DNA from: Candidatus Handelsmanbacteria bacterium
GTDB taxonomy: Bacteria; Latescibacterota; UBA2968; UBA8231
DNA: 61,572 nucleotides
Direction of reading: 5' to 3'
NCBI GenBank assembly: GCA_016867395.1
Contig: VGJS01000022.1
Location: 1-61,572, forward strand
The position numbers and the translations under genes are program-made. Below, in pieces: positions 17,751 through 27,634 of the stretch. The notes beneath the pieces are model-generated. The model saw only the letters and a list, made by a program, of their open reading frames with translations, was not told the origin of the DNA and did not search any database. Position 1 is the stretch's first letter. Every line of letters starts with the position of its first letter.

Positions 17751-18350
17751 ATGAGCACCTCCATCGTCAACTACATCGGCGGCCGCGCCGTGCCCGTGCG
17801 CGGCGACGACATCGACACCGACCGCATCATCCCGGCGCGGTACCTGCGCACCGTCACCTTCGACGATCTGGGCGCCCATGCCTTTGAGGACGACCGCGCC
17901 CAGGGCAAGCACCCCTTCGACGAGCCGCGTTTCCAGGGCAGCAGCATCCTGCTGGCCAATCGCAACTTCGGCTGCGGCTCCTCGCGCGAGCACGCCCCCC
18001 AGGCCCTGATGCGCTGGGGGATCAAAGCTTTCATCGCCGAGTCCTTCGCCGAGATCTTCTTTGGCAACTGCGTGGCCCTGGGCCTGCCCTGCCTCACCGC
18101 CTCGGGCCCTGACCTGGCCCGGCTGATGGATGGGGTGGAGGCCGACCCACAACAGAAGCTGGGCCTCGACCTGAAGCGCCAGTTGCTCTCCTGGAAGGGC
18201 GGCGAAACCCCCCTCTCCCTGCCCGAGGGGGCGCACCGGCAATTCCTCGAGGGTACCTGGGACGCGCTGGGCCAACTCCTCGAAAGGCCGGACCTGATCC
18301 GCGCCACCGCCGAACATCTGCCCTACATGAACAGTTTCGCCAACGCATAA
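17751..18350 (+). CDS. leuD: 3-isopropylmalate dehydratase, small subunit
   Basis: 199 residues starting at ATG 17751 behind GAGAAAGG; the longer open frame upstream overlaps leuC and lacks homology. The aconitase swivel domain is recognised by DDIDTDRIIPARYL and the substrate-binding GCGSSREHAPQAL (residues about 72-84). It partners LeuC. The stop TAA is immediately followed by the GGAGG site of leuB. Confidence 0.96.
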   Translation: MSTSIVNYIGGRAVPVRGDDIDTDRIIPARYLRTVTFDDLGAHAFEDDRAQGKHPFDEPRFQGSSILLANRNFGCGSSREHAPQALMRWGIKAFIAESFAEIFFGNCVALGLPCLTASGPDLARLMDGVEADPQQKLGLDLKRQLLSWKGGETPLSLPEGAHRQFLEGTWDALGQLLERPDLIRATAEHLPYMNSFANA

Positions 18351-18365
18351 TTGACGGAGGAAGAC

Positions 18366-19424
18366 TTGTACAAGATCGCAGTGCTCCCCGGAGACGGGAC
18401 CGGACCCGAAGTCGTCGCCGAGGGCCTCAAGGTGCTGGAGGCCGCCGGCCGCAAGTTCAACTTCAAGTACGAACTCGCCCACTTCGACCTGGGCGGCGAG
18501 CGCTACCTGCGCACCAATGAGGTGTTGCCCGAGACCGCGGTGAGCGAGCTGCGCCAGTTCCAGGCCATCTACCTGGGAGCCATCGGCCACCCCGGGGTCA
18601 AACCCGGCATCCTCGAAAAGGGCATCCTGCTGCGCCTGCGCTTCGAACTGGACCAGTACATCAACCTGCGCCCGGTCAAGCTCTACCCCAATGTGGACAC
18701 CCCGCTCAAGAACAAAGGGCCAGCGGACATCGACTTCGTGGTGGTGCGCGAGAACACCGAGGGCCTCTACGCCGGGGCCGGCGGCACCCTCAAGAAGGGC
18801 ACCCCCGACGAGATCGCCGTGCAGGAGTCCATCAACACCCGCAAGGGCGTGGAGCGCTGCCTGCGCTACGCCTTCGAGTACGCCCGCCGCCGCAACAAGG
18901 ACAACAAGCTCACCCTCTGCGGCAAGACCAACGTGCTGACCTTTGCCTTCGACCTGTGGGAGCGGGTTTTCCATGAGATCGGCGAGCGCGACTACGCCGA
19001 CGTCAACCGCGACTACGCCCATGTCGATGCCACCTGCATGTGGATGATCAAGAACCCCGAGTGGTTCGACGTCATCGTCACCGACAACATGTTCGGCGAC
19101 ATCATTACCGACCTGGGCGCCATGATCCAGGGCGGCATGGGCATCGCCGCTGGCGGGAACATCAACCCCGAGGGGGTGTCCATGTTCGAGCCCATCGGCG
19201 GTTCGGCCCCCAAGTACACCGGCCAGAACGTCATCAACCCCCTGGCAGCCATCGGCGCCTGCCAGCTGATGCTCGACACCCTGGGCGAGACCAAAGCCGC
19301 CGCCGCCATCGAGCAGGGCATCATCAGCACCGTGGCCAAGCTCAAGAGCCTCAGCGCCGGCCAGATGGGCTACTCCACCACCCAGGTCGGCGACCTGGTG
19401 GCCCGGGCCGTGGCTGACGCCTAG
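18366..19424 (+). CDS. leuB: 3-isopropylmalate dehydrogenase
   Basis: 352 residues from TTG 18366, chosen because GGAGG (18356-18360) lies 5 nt upstream and the protein then begins MYKIAVLPGDGTGPEV; the TTG at 18351 has no such site. LeuB oxidatively decarboxylates 3-isopropylmalate with NAD. The family shows in GDGTGPE, the Arg residues of LRLRFELDQYINLRPVK, VVVRENTEGLYAG and the metal-binding TDNMFGDIITDLG. Tartrate or isocitrate dehydrogenase relatives share these motifs, but the leu context decides the role. It ends the leu block; a structured repeat separates it from cimA. Confidence 0.93.
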   Translation: MYKIAVLPGDGTGPEVVAEGLKVLEAAGRKFNFKYELAHFDLGGERYLRTNEVLPETAVSELRQFQAIYLGAIGHPGVKPGILEKGILLRLRFELDQYINLRPVKLYPNVDTPLKNKGPADIDFVVVRENTEGLYAGAGGTLKKGTPDEIAVQESINTRKGVERCLRYAFEYARRRNKDNKLTLCGKTNVLTFAFDLWERVFHEIGERDYADVNRDYAHVDATCMWMIKNPEWFDVIVTDNMFGDIITDLGAMIQGGMGIAAGGNINPEGVSMFEPIGGSAPKYTGQNVINPLAAIGACQLMLDTLGETKAAAAIEQGIISTVAKLKSLSAGQMGYSTTQVGDLVARAVADA

Positions 19425-19445
19425 GTTTGCCACAAGGCCCAGCCA

Positions 19446-19643
19446 GGGCCGGGGGAGTGCCCCGGAGGCGGCTTCTGGGGGAGTGGCCGGGGGAAGGACC
19501 GCAGGGTGGAGTGGTAGGGAAGCGTAGTTTAAGGAGCGAGGGGGAAGGTCCGGGACTGCAGAAACGCCGCAGTGGGCACCCCACGGACCTGGCCACTAGC
19601 AGGCCTCGCCTTGGTAAAGGCCGGAACGGGTATTCCCCGGACC
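19446..19643 (+). repeat. Structured intergenic element, family I, copy A
   Basis: The element fills most of the leuB-cimA gap. Basal pairing joins GGGGAGTGCCC (19452-19462) with GGGTATTCCCC (19628-19638), 11 pairs including G-U. GGC..CTT (19467-19474) pairs with AAGGCC (19617-19622). Interior hairpins include GTGGG/CCCAC and GGTCCG/CGGACC. The two ends align with copy B (21301-21508): both start GGGCCGGG and share the GGAGTGG...GGAAGGAC block, the CCTTGG...AAA...CCGG block and GGGTATT.CC. Confidence 0.6.
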
Positions 19644-19676
19644 GCGGACGATCAGCACCAGATAAGGAGAGGCAGC

Positions 19677-21278
<1,602 letters not shown>

Positions 21279-21300
21279 GCCCAAGGACTAAGAAGACCGA

Positions 21301-21508
21301 GGGCCGGGAATGCCCTGGAGGTGTTTCCCTGCGGAGTGGTTGGGTAGGGAAGGACGTGGGAAGGGGCGAGGGGAGAGCGGAGCAGGAGCGAGCGGGGCGC
21401 AACACCATAAAAATGGTGTTGCGGGGGCGGGTAGGTGGGGCAGTCGAGCGGAGCGAGCAGGGCGGTAAGTCCGCGCCTTGGGAAACACCGGAGGGGTATT
21501 TCCAGCCC
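21301..21508 (+). repeat. Structured intergenic element, family I, copy B
   Basis: 208 bp between cimA and the argJ promoter. Nested stems are GGGC/GCCC (21301-21304 with 21505-21508), GGGAATGCCC with GGGTATTTCC (21306-21315 with 21494-21503, one bulge), a perfect 10-bp GGTGTTTCCC/GGGAAACACC (21320-21329 with 21480-21489), and an apical GCAACACCAT/ATGGTGTTGC hairpin. Compared with copy A, paired bases differ on both sides, which supports a folded RNA or a selected inverted structure. It ends upstream of the argJ -35, so it lies in the cimA 3' region rather than the argJ mRNA. Confidence 0.65.
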
Positions 21509-21518
21509 GACCTCCTTC

Positions 21519-21547
21519 TTGACATCGCGAAAAGTGCGCCCTACATT
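21519..21547 (+). promoter_or_regulatory. argJ promoter
   Basis: TTGACA (21519-21524), a 17-bp spacer and TACATT (21542-21547) predict a start around 21553-21555 and a leader of about 37 nt. Confidence 0.75.
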
Positions 21548-21577
21548 GATAATTATTCTTTTTGACGAATAATTATC
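21548..21577. promoter_or_regulatory. AT-rich inverted repeat over the argJ start site, likely repressor operator
   Basis: A perfect 11-bp inverted repeat, GATAATTATTC (21548-21558) and GAATAATTATC (21567-21577), is separated by 8 bp. It starts directly after the -10 and ends just before the GGAGG of argJ. Each arm contains ATAATTAT, and the GAAT...ATTC character resembles ArgR ARG boxes; the arm centres are 19 bp apart. In this GC-rich DNA such an island is unlikely by chance. Binding by ArgR is an inference. Confidence 0.65.
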
Positions 21578-21590
21578 GAGGAGGCACCTC

Positions 21591-22790
21591 ATGAAGGTCA
21601 TCGACCAGGGCAACGCCACCACCCCCAAGGGCTACCAGGCCGCCGGCATCCACGTCGGGGTCAAGCCAGGGTCCACCAAGAAGGACCTGGCTCTCGTCTA
21701 CTCCGCGCAGCCGGCCAGCGCTGCGGCCGTGTACACCACCAACCGCGTCCAGGCCGCCCCCATCCAGGTGGACCGCGAGCATCTGCAGGACGGCAAGGCG
21801 CGCGCCGTGGTCCTCAACAGCGGCAACGCCAATGCCTGCACCGGGGCCCTGGGCCTGGAGAACGCCCGCCGCATGTGCCGGCAGACCGCCGCCACCCTGA
21901 AACTGAAGACCGAGGAAGTGCTGGTCTGCTCCACCGGGGTGATCGGGGTACAGCTGCCCATCGAGACCATCGAGAAGGGCATCCCCGCCGCGGCCGCCGC
22001 CCTCGCCGCCCAGGGCGGGGCCGATGCGGCCCAGGCCATCATGACCACCGACACCGTGCCCAAGACCTATGCGGTGGAGACCGCCTCGGGCCTGCGGGTG
22101 GGCGGCATGGCCAAGGGAGCCGGCATGATCGCCCCCCACATGGCCACCATGCTGGCGGTAGTGGCCTGCGACGCGGCCGTGGCCCCCGGTCTCCTGAAGG
22201 AGATGCTCAGCCAGGCCACCAGAAGGTCCTTCAACAGTGTCACCGTCGATGGAGACATGAGCACCAACGACACCCTCATCGCCCTGGCCAACGGCGCGGC
22301 CGGCGCCCCGCTCATCGACAAGGCGGGCCCGGCCGCCGACGAGTTCTACGCCGGTCTCGAAGAGGTCTGCCGCCAACTGGCCCGGCAGATCGCCCGGGAT
22401 GGGGAGGGGGCCACCAAGCTGGTGGCCATCCGCGTCGCCAACGCCCAGAGCGAAGAGGAAGCCCGCAAGGTGGGCCTGGCCGTGGCCAACTCCAGCCTGG
22501 TCAAGACCGCCATCTTCGGCTGCGATCCCAACTGGGGCCGCATCCTCTGCGCCGTGGGCTACTCGGGTGCCCCCATCGACCCAGGCAAGGTGCAGGTCTC
22601 CCTGTGCGGCACCCCGATCTACGCCAAGGGCTCGGGCTGCGACTTCGACAAGGAAGAGCTGATTGGGGCCATGCGCGAGAAGGACATCCCCATCCACATC
22701 GACCTGCAGCAGGGACGGGCCGAGGCCGAGATCTACACCTGCGACCTGAGCTACGAGTACGTGCGGGTCAACGCCGAGTACACCACCTGA
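21591..22790 (+). CDS. argJ: Bifunctional ornithine acetyltransferase/N-acetylglutamate synthase
   Basis: 399 residues. ArgJ moves the acetyl group from N-acetylornithine to glutamate (and, if bifunctional, from acetyl-CoA to glutamate), closing the arginine acetyl cycle. The precursor self-cleaves before Thr186 in the diagnostic HMATML motif (185-188), giving alpha and beta chains. KGAGMIAPHM and NSFNSVTVDGDMSTNDT-like residues line the active site. The ATG follows GGAGG with a 6-nt gap. It has its own promoter and inverted-repeat operator, so it is controlled separately from the leu block, and it is followed after 10 bp by an aminotransferase. Confidence 0.95.
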   Translation: MKVIDQGNATTPKGYQAAGIHVGVKPGSTKKDLALVYSAQPASAAAVYTTNRVQAAPIQVDREHLQDGKARAVVLNSGNANACTGALGLENARRMCRQTAATLKLKTEEVLVCSTGVIGVQLPIETIEKGIPAAAAALAAQGGADAAQAIMTTDTVPKTYAVETASGLRVGGMAKGAGMIAPHMATMLAVVACDAAVAPGLLKEMLSQATRRSFNSVTVDGDMSTNDTLIALANGAAGAPLIDKAGPAADEFYAGLEEVCRQLARQIARDGEGATKLVAIRVANAQSEEEARKVGLAVANSSLVKTAIFGCDPNWGRILCAVGYSGAPIDPGKVQVSLCGTPIYAKGSGCDFDKEELIGAMREKDIPIHIDLQQGRAEAEIYTCDLSYEYVRVNAEYTT

Positions 22791-22800
22791 AAGGTTTTCG

Positions 22801-23997
22801 ATGAGACTCTCCAAGAACGTCCAGCGCATGGAGTCCTCGGTGACCATGGCCATCTCGGCCAAGGCCGCGGCCATGCGCCGTCAGGGCATCGATGTCATCT
22901 CCCTCTCCGCCGGGGAGCCCGACTTCGACACGCCCCAGCACATCAAGGACGCGGCCATCCGCGCCATCCAGGAAGGTTTCACCAAGTACACCATCCCCGG
23001 CTCGGGCATCATCGAACTCAAAGAGGCCATCTGCCGCAAGATCAAACGCGACAGCGGTCTCGACTACAGCCTCGACCAGGTGATCGTCAACAACGGGGCC
23101 AAGCACACCCTCTTCCTGGCCTCCGCCGCCCTGCTGGACCCGGGCGACGAGGTGATCATTCCCACCCCCTACTGGGTCACCTTCAGCGAACAGCCCAAGC
23201 TGATGGGCGGCGACCCGGTGGTCGTCCAGACCCGCGCCGAGAACCATCTCAAGATGACTGCCGGGGAGTTCGAGGCCGCCATCACCCCGCGCACTCGGAT
23301 GCTCATCCTCAACAGCCCCTCCAACCCCAGCGGCATGGTCTACACCCGCGCTGAATTGGAGGCCATCGCCAGAGTGGCGGTCAAACATCAGATCCTCGTG
23401 CTCAGCGACGAGATCTACGAGCAATTGGTCTACGGCGGCGCCCAGCACTGCTCCATCTCCACCCTGGGCGAGGAGATCCGCAAGCTGGCCATCGTCGTCA
23501 ATGGCGTCTCCAAGACCTATTCCATGACCGGCTGGCGTATCGGCTACGCCGCCGCCTCGAAAGAGATCATCGCCGGCATGGACAAGGTGCAGGGCCAGGA
23601 GGTCTCCCATCCCTCCTCCATCTCGCAGAAGGCCGCGGTGGCCGCCCTCAACGGGCCCCAGGAGGTAGTGGCCCAGATGCGGGCGGAGTTCGACGTCCGG
23701 CGTCGCTACATGGTCGAACGCCTCAACGCCCTCGACGGGGTGCGCTGCACCCTGCCCCAGGGCGCCTTCTACGCCTACCCGGACGTCTCGCACTATTTTG
23801 GCCGGCGCGCCGGCGAGCGGACCGTGGCCGACTCGGTCGAGCTGTGCGCCTACCTGCTCGAAGAGGCGAAGGTGGCCTGCGTGCCAGGGGCCGGTTTCGG
23901 CACCCATCCCCACATCCGCCTATCCTACGCCACCTCCATGCAGAAGATCGAGCAGGCCATGGACCGCCTCGCCCAGGCCCTGGGCCGGCTCCGCTGA
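22801..23997 (+). CDS. Class I aspartate-type aminotransferase (PLP)
   Basis: 398 residues of fold-type I aminotransferase, subgroup Ib (Thermus AspAT-like). It has [17 protein letters not shown] with the substrate loop, [11 protein letters not shown] with the PLP-contacting Asn, and the Schiff-base Lys238 in [17 protein letters not shown]. It probably makes aspartate or handles related keto acids; branched-chain or acetylornithine activity cannot be ruled out from the sequence. It starts 10 bp after argJ and 11 bp before accA, so it belongs to the argJ operon. Confidence 0.9.
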   Translation: MRLSKNVQRMESSVTMAISAKAAAMRRQGIDVISLSAGEPDFDTPQHIKDAAIRAIQEGFTKYTIPGSGIIELKEAICRKIKRDSGLDYSLDQVIVNNGAKHTLFLASAALLDPGDEVIIPTPYWVTFSEQPKLMGGDPVVVQTRAENHLKMTAGEFEAAITPRTRMLILNSPSNPSGMVYTRAELEAIARVAVKHQILVLSDEIYEQLVYGGAQHCSISTLGEEIRKLAIVVNGVSKTYSMTGWRIGYAAASKEIIAGMDKVQGQEVSHPSSISQKAAVAALNGPQEVVAQMRAEFDVRRRYMVERLNALDGVRCTLPQGAFYAYPDVSHYFGRRAGERTVADSVELCAYLLEEAKVACVPGAGFGTHPHIRLSYATSMQKIEQAMDRLAQALGRLR

Positions 23998-24008
23998 AAG
24001 GAGACGCC

Positions 24009-24974
24009 GTGACCACCGGCAGGGGATTCTACCTCGATTTCGAGCAGCCCATCGTCGAGCTGGAGAAACGCATCGCCGAATTGCGCAACCAGGCCGCCGA
24101 CAGTGGTCTGGACCTGACCCAGGAGCTGCGCGGCCTGGAGTCCAAGCTCGACAAGCTCTCCCAGGAGATCTACCGCGACCTCACCCCCTGGCAGAAGGTG
24201 CAGCTCTCGCGCCACCCGCAGCGGCCCTACGCCCTCGACTACATCGGCCGCATGCTCAGCGACTTTACCGAGCTGCACGGAGACCGGCTCTTCGGCGACG
24301 ACCAGGCCGTGGTTGGCGGGCCGGCCCGCCTCGACGGGGAGGCCCTGATGGTGGTGGGGATGCAGAGCGGCCGCAAGGTGGAGGAGCGCCAGGTGCGCAA
24401 CTTCGGCATGCCCCACCCCGAAGGGTATCGCAAGATCCTGCGGCTGTTGAAGCTGGCCGGCAAGTTCGGGCTGCCCGTCCTCAGCCTGGTGGACACCTCA
24501 GGGGCGTACCCCGGTATCGAGGCCGAGGAGCGCGGCCAGGCCGAGGCCATCGCCCGCAACCTCTTCGAGATGTCGCACCTGCCGGTGCCCATCGTGGTGG
24601 CCATCATCGGCCAGGGGGCCAGCGGCGGGGCCCTGGGCGCGGCGGTGGGGGACCGGATTCTGATGCTGGAGAACGCCTGGTACTCGGTGATCGCCCCGGA
24701 GAGTTGCTCCACCATCCTCTTCAAGACCAGGGACCGCAAGGAGGAGGCGGCCGAAGCCCTCAAGCTCACCGCCGCGGACCTGCAACCCGCCGGGATCATC
24801 GACCGCATCGTGCCCGAGCCTTTTGGCGGGGCCCACCGCAACTACGACGAGGCCGCGGCCAATCTCAAGAGGCAGGTGCAGGAGACCCTGGCCGAACTTC
24901 GCCCCCTCTCCCCCGAGGAACTGGTGCGCCGGCGGGTGGCCAAGTTTTCGTCCATGGGGGTGTGGACGGAATAG
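24009..24974 (+). CDS. accA: Acetyl-CoA carboxylase carboxyltransferase, alpha subunit
   Basis: 321 residues from GTG 24009, which has AAAGGAG upstream. AccA with AccD transfers carboxyl from carboxybiotin to acetyl-CoA for fatty acid synthesis. The typical start [15 protein letters not shown], an [12 protein letters not shown] segment, [18 protein letters not shown] and the oxyanion glycines of [17 protein letters not shown] are present. accD, accB and accC are not nearby. The stop TAG is only 3 bp from the stop of the opposite GH172 gene, so the two transcripts must read into each other or stop inside coding DNA. Confidence 0.95.
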   Translation: MTTGRGFYLDFEQPIVELEKRIAELRNQAADSGLDLTQELRGLESKLDKLSQEIYRDLTPWQKVQLSRHPQRPYALDYIGRMLSDFTELHGDRLFGDDQAVVGGPARLDGEALMVVGMQSGRKVEERQVRNFGMPHPEGYRKILRLLKLAGKFGLPVLSLVDTSGAYPGIEAEERGQAEAIARNLFEMSHLPVPIVVAIIGQGASGGALGAAVGDRILMLENAWYSVIAPESCSTILFKTRDRKEEAAEALKLTAADLQPAGIIDRIVPEPFGGAHRNYDEAAANLKRQVQETLAELRPLSPEELVRRRVAKFSSMGVWTE

Positions 24975-24977
24975 CCC

Positions 24978-26114
24978 TCAGATCACCTCCAGCCCATCCC
25001 GGCCCGGAAGCGCCGGGAAAGGCGCGGTCGGCAGGGTTTGGTACCAGAAGACCGTGGAGGCGATGTCGTCCTGCAGGGGCAGGTAGCGGCCGCCGCTGCG
25101 CCAGCCCAGGGCCTGGATGGTCACCACGAGATCCTGCTCGAAGCGCACCGGGTCCATGATATGCCAGCGGTACAGGCTGAAGCGGGTCTGCGACTGGTAC
25201 AGCCCGTCGGGCCGCAGCACCTGCACGAGCCCGGCGTAGGGCGAGCAGAACTCGCGGTACCCCCCGTTCTCCTTGCCCACGTCGAAGTTGTACGAGCCGC
25301 AGAAGTAGTCCTCGGTGCCGGTGCCGCAGATGGTGGGGAATTCCTGGTCCCCGTCCAGAAAGAACTTGATCTCCCCCTCGCCCCACCAGCCGTTGTTGTT
25401 GACCCCCCAGGCCATGTAGGTGCCCACGTACTGCCCCCTTCCCTTCACCCCGTCTAGCAGGGTGTGTACCGTCTTGTACGGCAGGGGGTTGGAGCGCCGC
25501 CATTGGGCGTGGAAGTAGGCGCAGTCGGGGGGCACCTCGGTGAGGGTGTAGTCGATCTGGTAGTAGAGGGTCATGGACCCGGCCTCGGCGTTGTTGGGGT
25601 CGGGGGGCTGCAGGTTCTCGACAGTGATGCGGCAGCGCTTCTTGAAAGGCATCTCCCAGTAACAGTTGAAGGCGCTCCCTGGGTTGACGCACACCGGCAG
25701 CGAGGAGAGTTGGCGGAAGTTGGCGCCTTTGTGGTTGCGGCCATCCTCGGTACCCCAACCGCAACAGAAGAAATCGCCCAGGGGCACCTCCACCGCCGGC
25801 TGCTCCTGGTCGTCCCAGTAGATACGCAGCACGGTGAAGCGCCAATTGCCCGTGGGGGTCATCCAGATGTGCTGGATGGCGCCGGGCCCGGCGATATCGG
25901 CGGCGGTGAAGACCTCGCCGGCCCGGATGCGCACCGAGGGACTCACCTTCCAGCCCACCCCCAGATCCCGGGCGCAGTGCTGCCCCGTACCCTGGGCCGA
26001 CATGCCGGCCTTGCCCTTCTGGCCGGTGAAATTCTCCGGGCTGAGCGAGCGGGTCTTGGCGCTGGACAACCGCGAGAGGTTGCCTAGGTTCATGCCCAAG
26101 CCGTTGAAGGCCAT
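24978..26114 (-). CDS. DUF2961 / glycoside hydrolase family 172-like protein
   Basis: 378 residues matching DUF2961 over nearly the whole length. The N-terminal beta-jelly-roll contains IQHIWMTPTGNWRF. The conserved FPTICGTGTEDYFCGSYNF segment marks the active-site region of GH172. Characterised GH172 enzymes act on D-fructofuranose or D-arabinofuranose linkages; specificity here is unknown. No signal peptide is seen, so it is cytoplasmic or carries no classical export signal. Downstream it meets accA with only 3 bp between stops. Upstream a strong terminator (26129-26157) isolates it from the DUF5343 gene. Confidence 0.82.
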   Translation of the reverse strand: MAFNGLGMNLGNLSRLSSAKTRSLSPENFTGQKGKAGMSAQGTGQHCARDLGVGWKVSPSVRIRAGEVFTAADIAGPGAIQHIWMTPTGNWRFTVLRIYWDDQEQPAVEVPLGDFFCCGWGTEDGRNHKGANFRQLSSLPVCVNPGSAFNCYWEMPFKKRCRITVENLQPPDPNNAEAGSMTLYYQIDYTLTEVPPDCAYFHAQWRRSNPLPYKTVHTLLDGVKGRGQYVGTYMAWGVNNNGWWGEGEIKFFLDGDQEFPTICGTGTEDYFCGSYNFDVGKENGGYREFCSPYAGLVQVLRPDGLYQSQTRFSLYRWHIMDPVRFEQDLVVTIQALGWRSGGRYLPLQDDIASTVFWYQTLPTAPFPALPGRDGLEVI

Positions 26115-26128
26115 CTCTTCCTCCTCAT

Positions 26129-26157
26129 AAAAAAAGGGGCAGCCCGCAGGCTGCCCC
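26129..26157 (-). terminator. Rho-independent terminator after the DUF5343 gene
   Basis: On the minus strand GGGGCAGCC (26149-26157) pairs perfectly with GGCTGCCCC (26136-26144) around a 4-nt loop, followed by seven T (26129-26135). Confidence 0.92.
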
Positions 26158-26188
26158 TGTATACACCTGAAATTTGTGCTTCATTGCA

Positions 26189-27148
26189 TCAGCCGCGCCG
26201 CACCCGGTCGTAGAGCCTTTCGAGGCGGTCGAAGACCAGGCGGATCATGTCCTCGTCCCAGTCCCCGTCGATGTTGATATTGAGCACGCCCTGCAGGGTC
26301 TCGAGGTAGGCGCGCTGCGACTCGGAAAGGGGGCGGTTGCCAAAGGGCCGGTCCTGGAAATCGGAATCGGAACGCCGATCCCGGTCAAGGCCGGCGTTGC
26401 GGTCCCGGTCGCTGCCGCTGTTGCGTTCACGGTCGCTGCCGGCGTTGCGGTCCCGGTCACTGCTGGCGTTGCGGTCCCTATCCCGGTCGCGGTCGCGGTC
26501 GGCGGCTCGCTCGTTGCGACGCGGTTCTGGCTCGGGAGTGGGCCGGGGCGGGGGCGCCGAGACCACCGGTACGGCAGCCGGGGCGGGCCGGGGCGCCTCG
26601 GCGCTGTCGCCGCCCTCCATGTCGGATTCGGCCATCAGGAACTTGAAGAACATCCGCATCTTGGTGGCCGAGTCGTTGCCCATGCCGGTCTTGCGGCGGA
26701 AGAAGGCGGTCACCTCGTGGTCGGGCAATTCGCGCTTCTCCTCCCACTGGTGGTACAACTCCGGGTACAGGTCCTTGATCACCTCACCCACCGCCTGCCG
26801 GCGGGACTCGGGCACAATCAGTCGGCGCAGGCGCTCGGTGGGCCGGTGGTCGCGGTCGATCAGGCGCATGGCCTCGATGCCGCGCAGAAAGCGGTAGATC
26901 ATCGAGGGGGTGCGGATGATGGCCCGCACGTAGTCCCGGTCGATCTGCTCGGGCATCTTGGCCTGGAGCCGGCTGATGAACTTCTCGAACTGGGTCTTGG
27001 TGATGTACGGGTACCAGGTCTTGGCCTGGCCGCCCTGGGCGCCGGGCTGCTCCTGGGAGCCCTCGGACCCCTGGCTCTCGTCCCCTTCGTCCTCGCCCCC
27101 TTCGTACTGATCTTCGGCGAGGTCGCCGGGTTCGTTCGTCTCACTCAT
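26189..27148 (-). CDS. DUF5343-domain protein with a charged repeat tail
   Basis: 319 residues from ATG 27148, which has GGAGAG 8 nt upstream; the ATG five codons earlier lacks a site. An acidic low-complexity head (residues about 1-40) precedes the DUF5343 domain (YPYITKTQFEKFISRLQAKM to FFKFLMAESD, about 42-180), a winged-helix-like domain of unknown role. A Pro-rich linker follows, then an arginine/aspartate repeat (RDRDRDRDRNASSDRDRNAG and similar octads, about 220-270). A conserved C-terminal helix pair closes the protein (LSESQRAYLETLQGVLNINI). DUF5343 proteins sometimes accompany nucleic-acid or defence genes, but nothing here shows that. It lies 36 bp after queF. Confidence 0.75.
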   Translation of the reverse strand: MSETNEPGDLAEDQYEGGEDEGDESQGSEGSQEQPGAQGGQAKTWYPYITKTQFEKFISRLQAKMPEQIDRDYVRAIIRTPSMIYRFLRGIEAMRLIDRDHRPTERLRRLIVPESRRQAVGEVIKDLYPELYHQWEEKRELPDHEVTAFFRRKTGMGNDSATKMRMFFKFLMAESDMEGGDSAEAPRPAPAAVPVVSAPPPRPTPEPEPRRNERAADRDRDRDRDRNASSDRDRNAGSDRERNSGSDRDRNAGLDRDRRSDSDFQDRPFGNRPLSESQRAYLETLQGVLNINIDGDWDEDMIRLVFDRLERLYDRVRRG

Positions 27149-27184
27149 GGTTTCTCTCCACAAAAGGTGCGGACGACAGCCGGC

Positions 27185-27544
27185 CTAGGCCCCTTGGGGA
27201 TACGCGGCAATCACGACCGTGCGTATTCCCCCACGCACGTTGAAATCGCCGGTGACGGTCATCTGCCGCGGGGCGCAGACCTGCACCAGGTCGTCCAGGA
27301 TCTTGTTGGTGACAGCTTCGTAGAAAATGCCCTGCTGTCGGTAGGACCACAGGTACAATTTGAGGGATTTCAACTCCAGGCATTTCCGGTCGGGGACGTA
27401 GGAGATGCGGATGGCGCCAAAGTCGGGCTGGCCAGTCTTGGGGCAGACCGAGGTGAACTCCGGGCAGTCCATCTGGATGGTGTAGTCCCGTTCCGGCCTG
27501 GGATTGGCAAAGGTTTCGAGTTTCTTGCGGGGCGTGGATGGCAT
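27185..27544 (-). CDS. queF: 7-cyano-7-deazaguanine (preQ0) reductase
   Basis: 119 residues, the short unimodal QueF. It reduces preQ0 nitrile to preQ1 with NADPH in queuosine synthesis. The catalytic nucleophile Cys34 lies in [14 protein letters not shown] with the general acid Asp41, and the QueF signature [13 protein letters not shown] is at 57-69. It is preceded by four 8-bp tandem repeats (27557-27588). queC lies 1.7 kb upstream on the same strand with a dimethylformamidase-like gene between; queD and queE are not in the window. Confidence 0.95.
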   Translation of the reverse strand: MPSTPRKKLETFANPRPERDYTIQMDCPEFTSVCPKTGQPDFGAIRISYVPDRKCLELKSLKLYLWSYRQQGIFYEAVTNKILDDLVQVCAPRQMTVTGDFNVRGGIRTVVIAAYPQGA

Positions 27545-27556
27545 CTTCCGATCTGC

Positions 27557-27588
27557 GCTGAGGTGCTGAGGTGCTGAGGTGCTGAGGC
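27557..27588. repeat. Tandem 8-bp repeat upstream of queF
   Basis: Four units of GCTGAGGT (the last ending in C) lie 13 bp upstream of the queF ATG, inside its probable leader. Slippage of such a run could change spacing or expression. No preQ1 riboswitch motif is recognisable in the region. Confidence 0.85.
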
Positions 27589-27634
27589 CGAAAAGTATAA
27601 AGTTAGAGGTTTTTGCGGTCTGGGCAAGTGCTAT

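Noticed and set aside
26380..26500. CRISPR-like array in the DUF5343 gene
   Set aside because: The repeats encode an in-frame Arg/Asp octad with no unique spacers.
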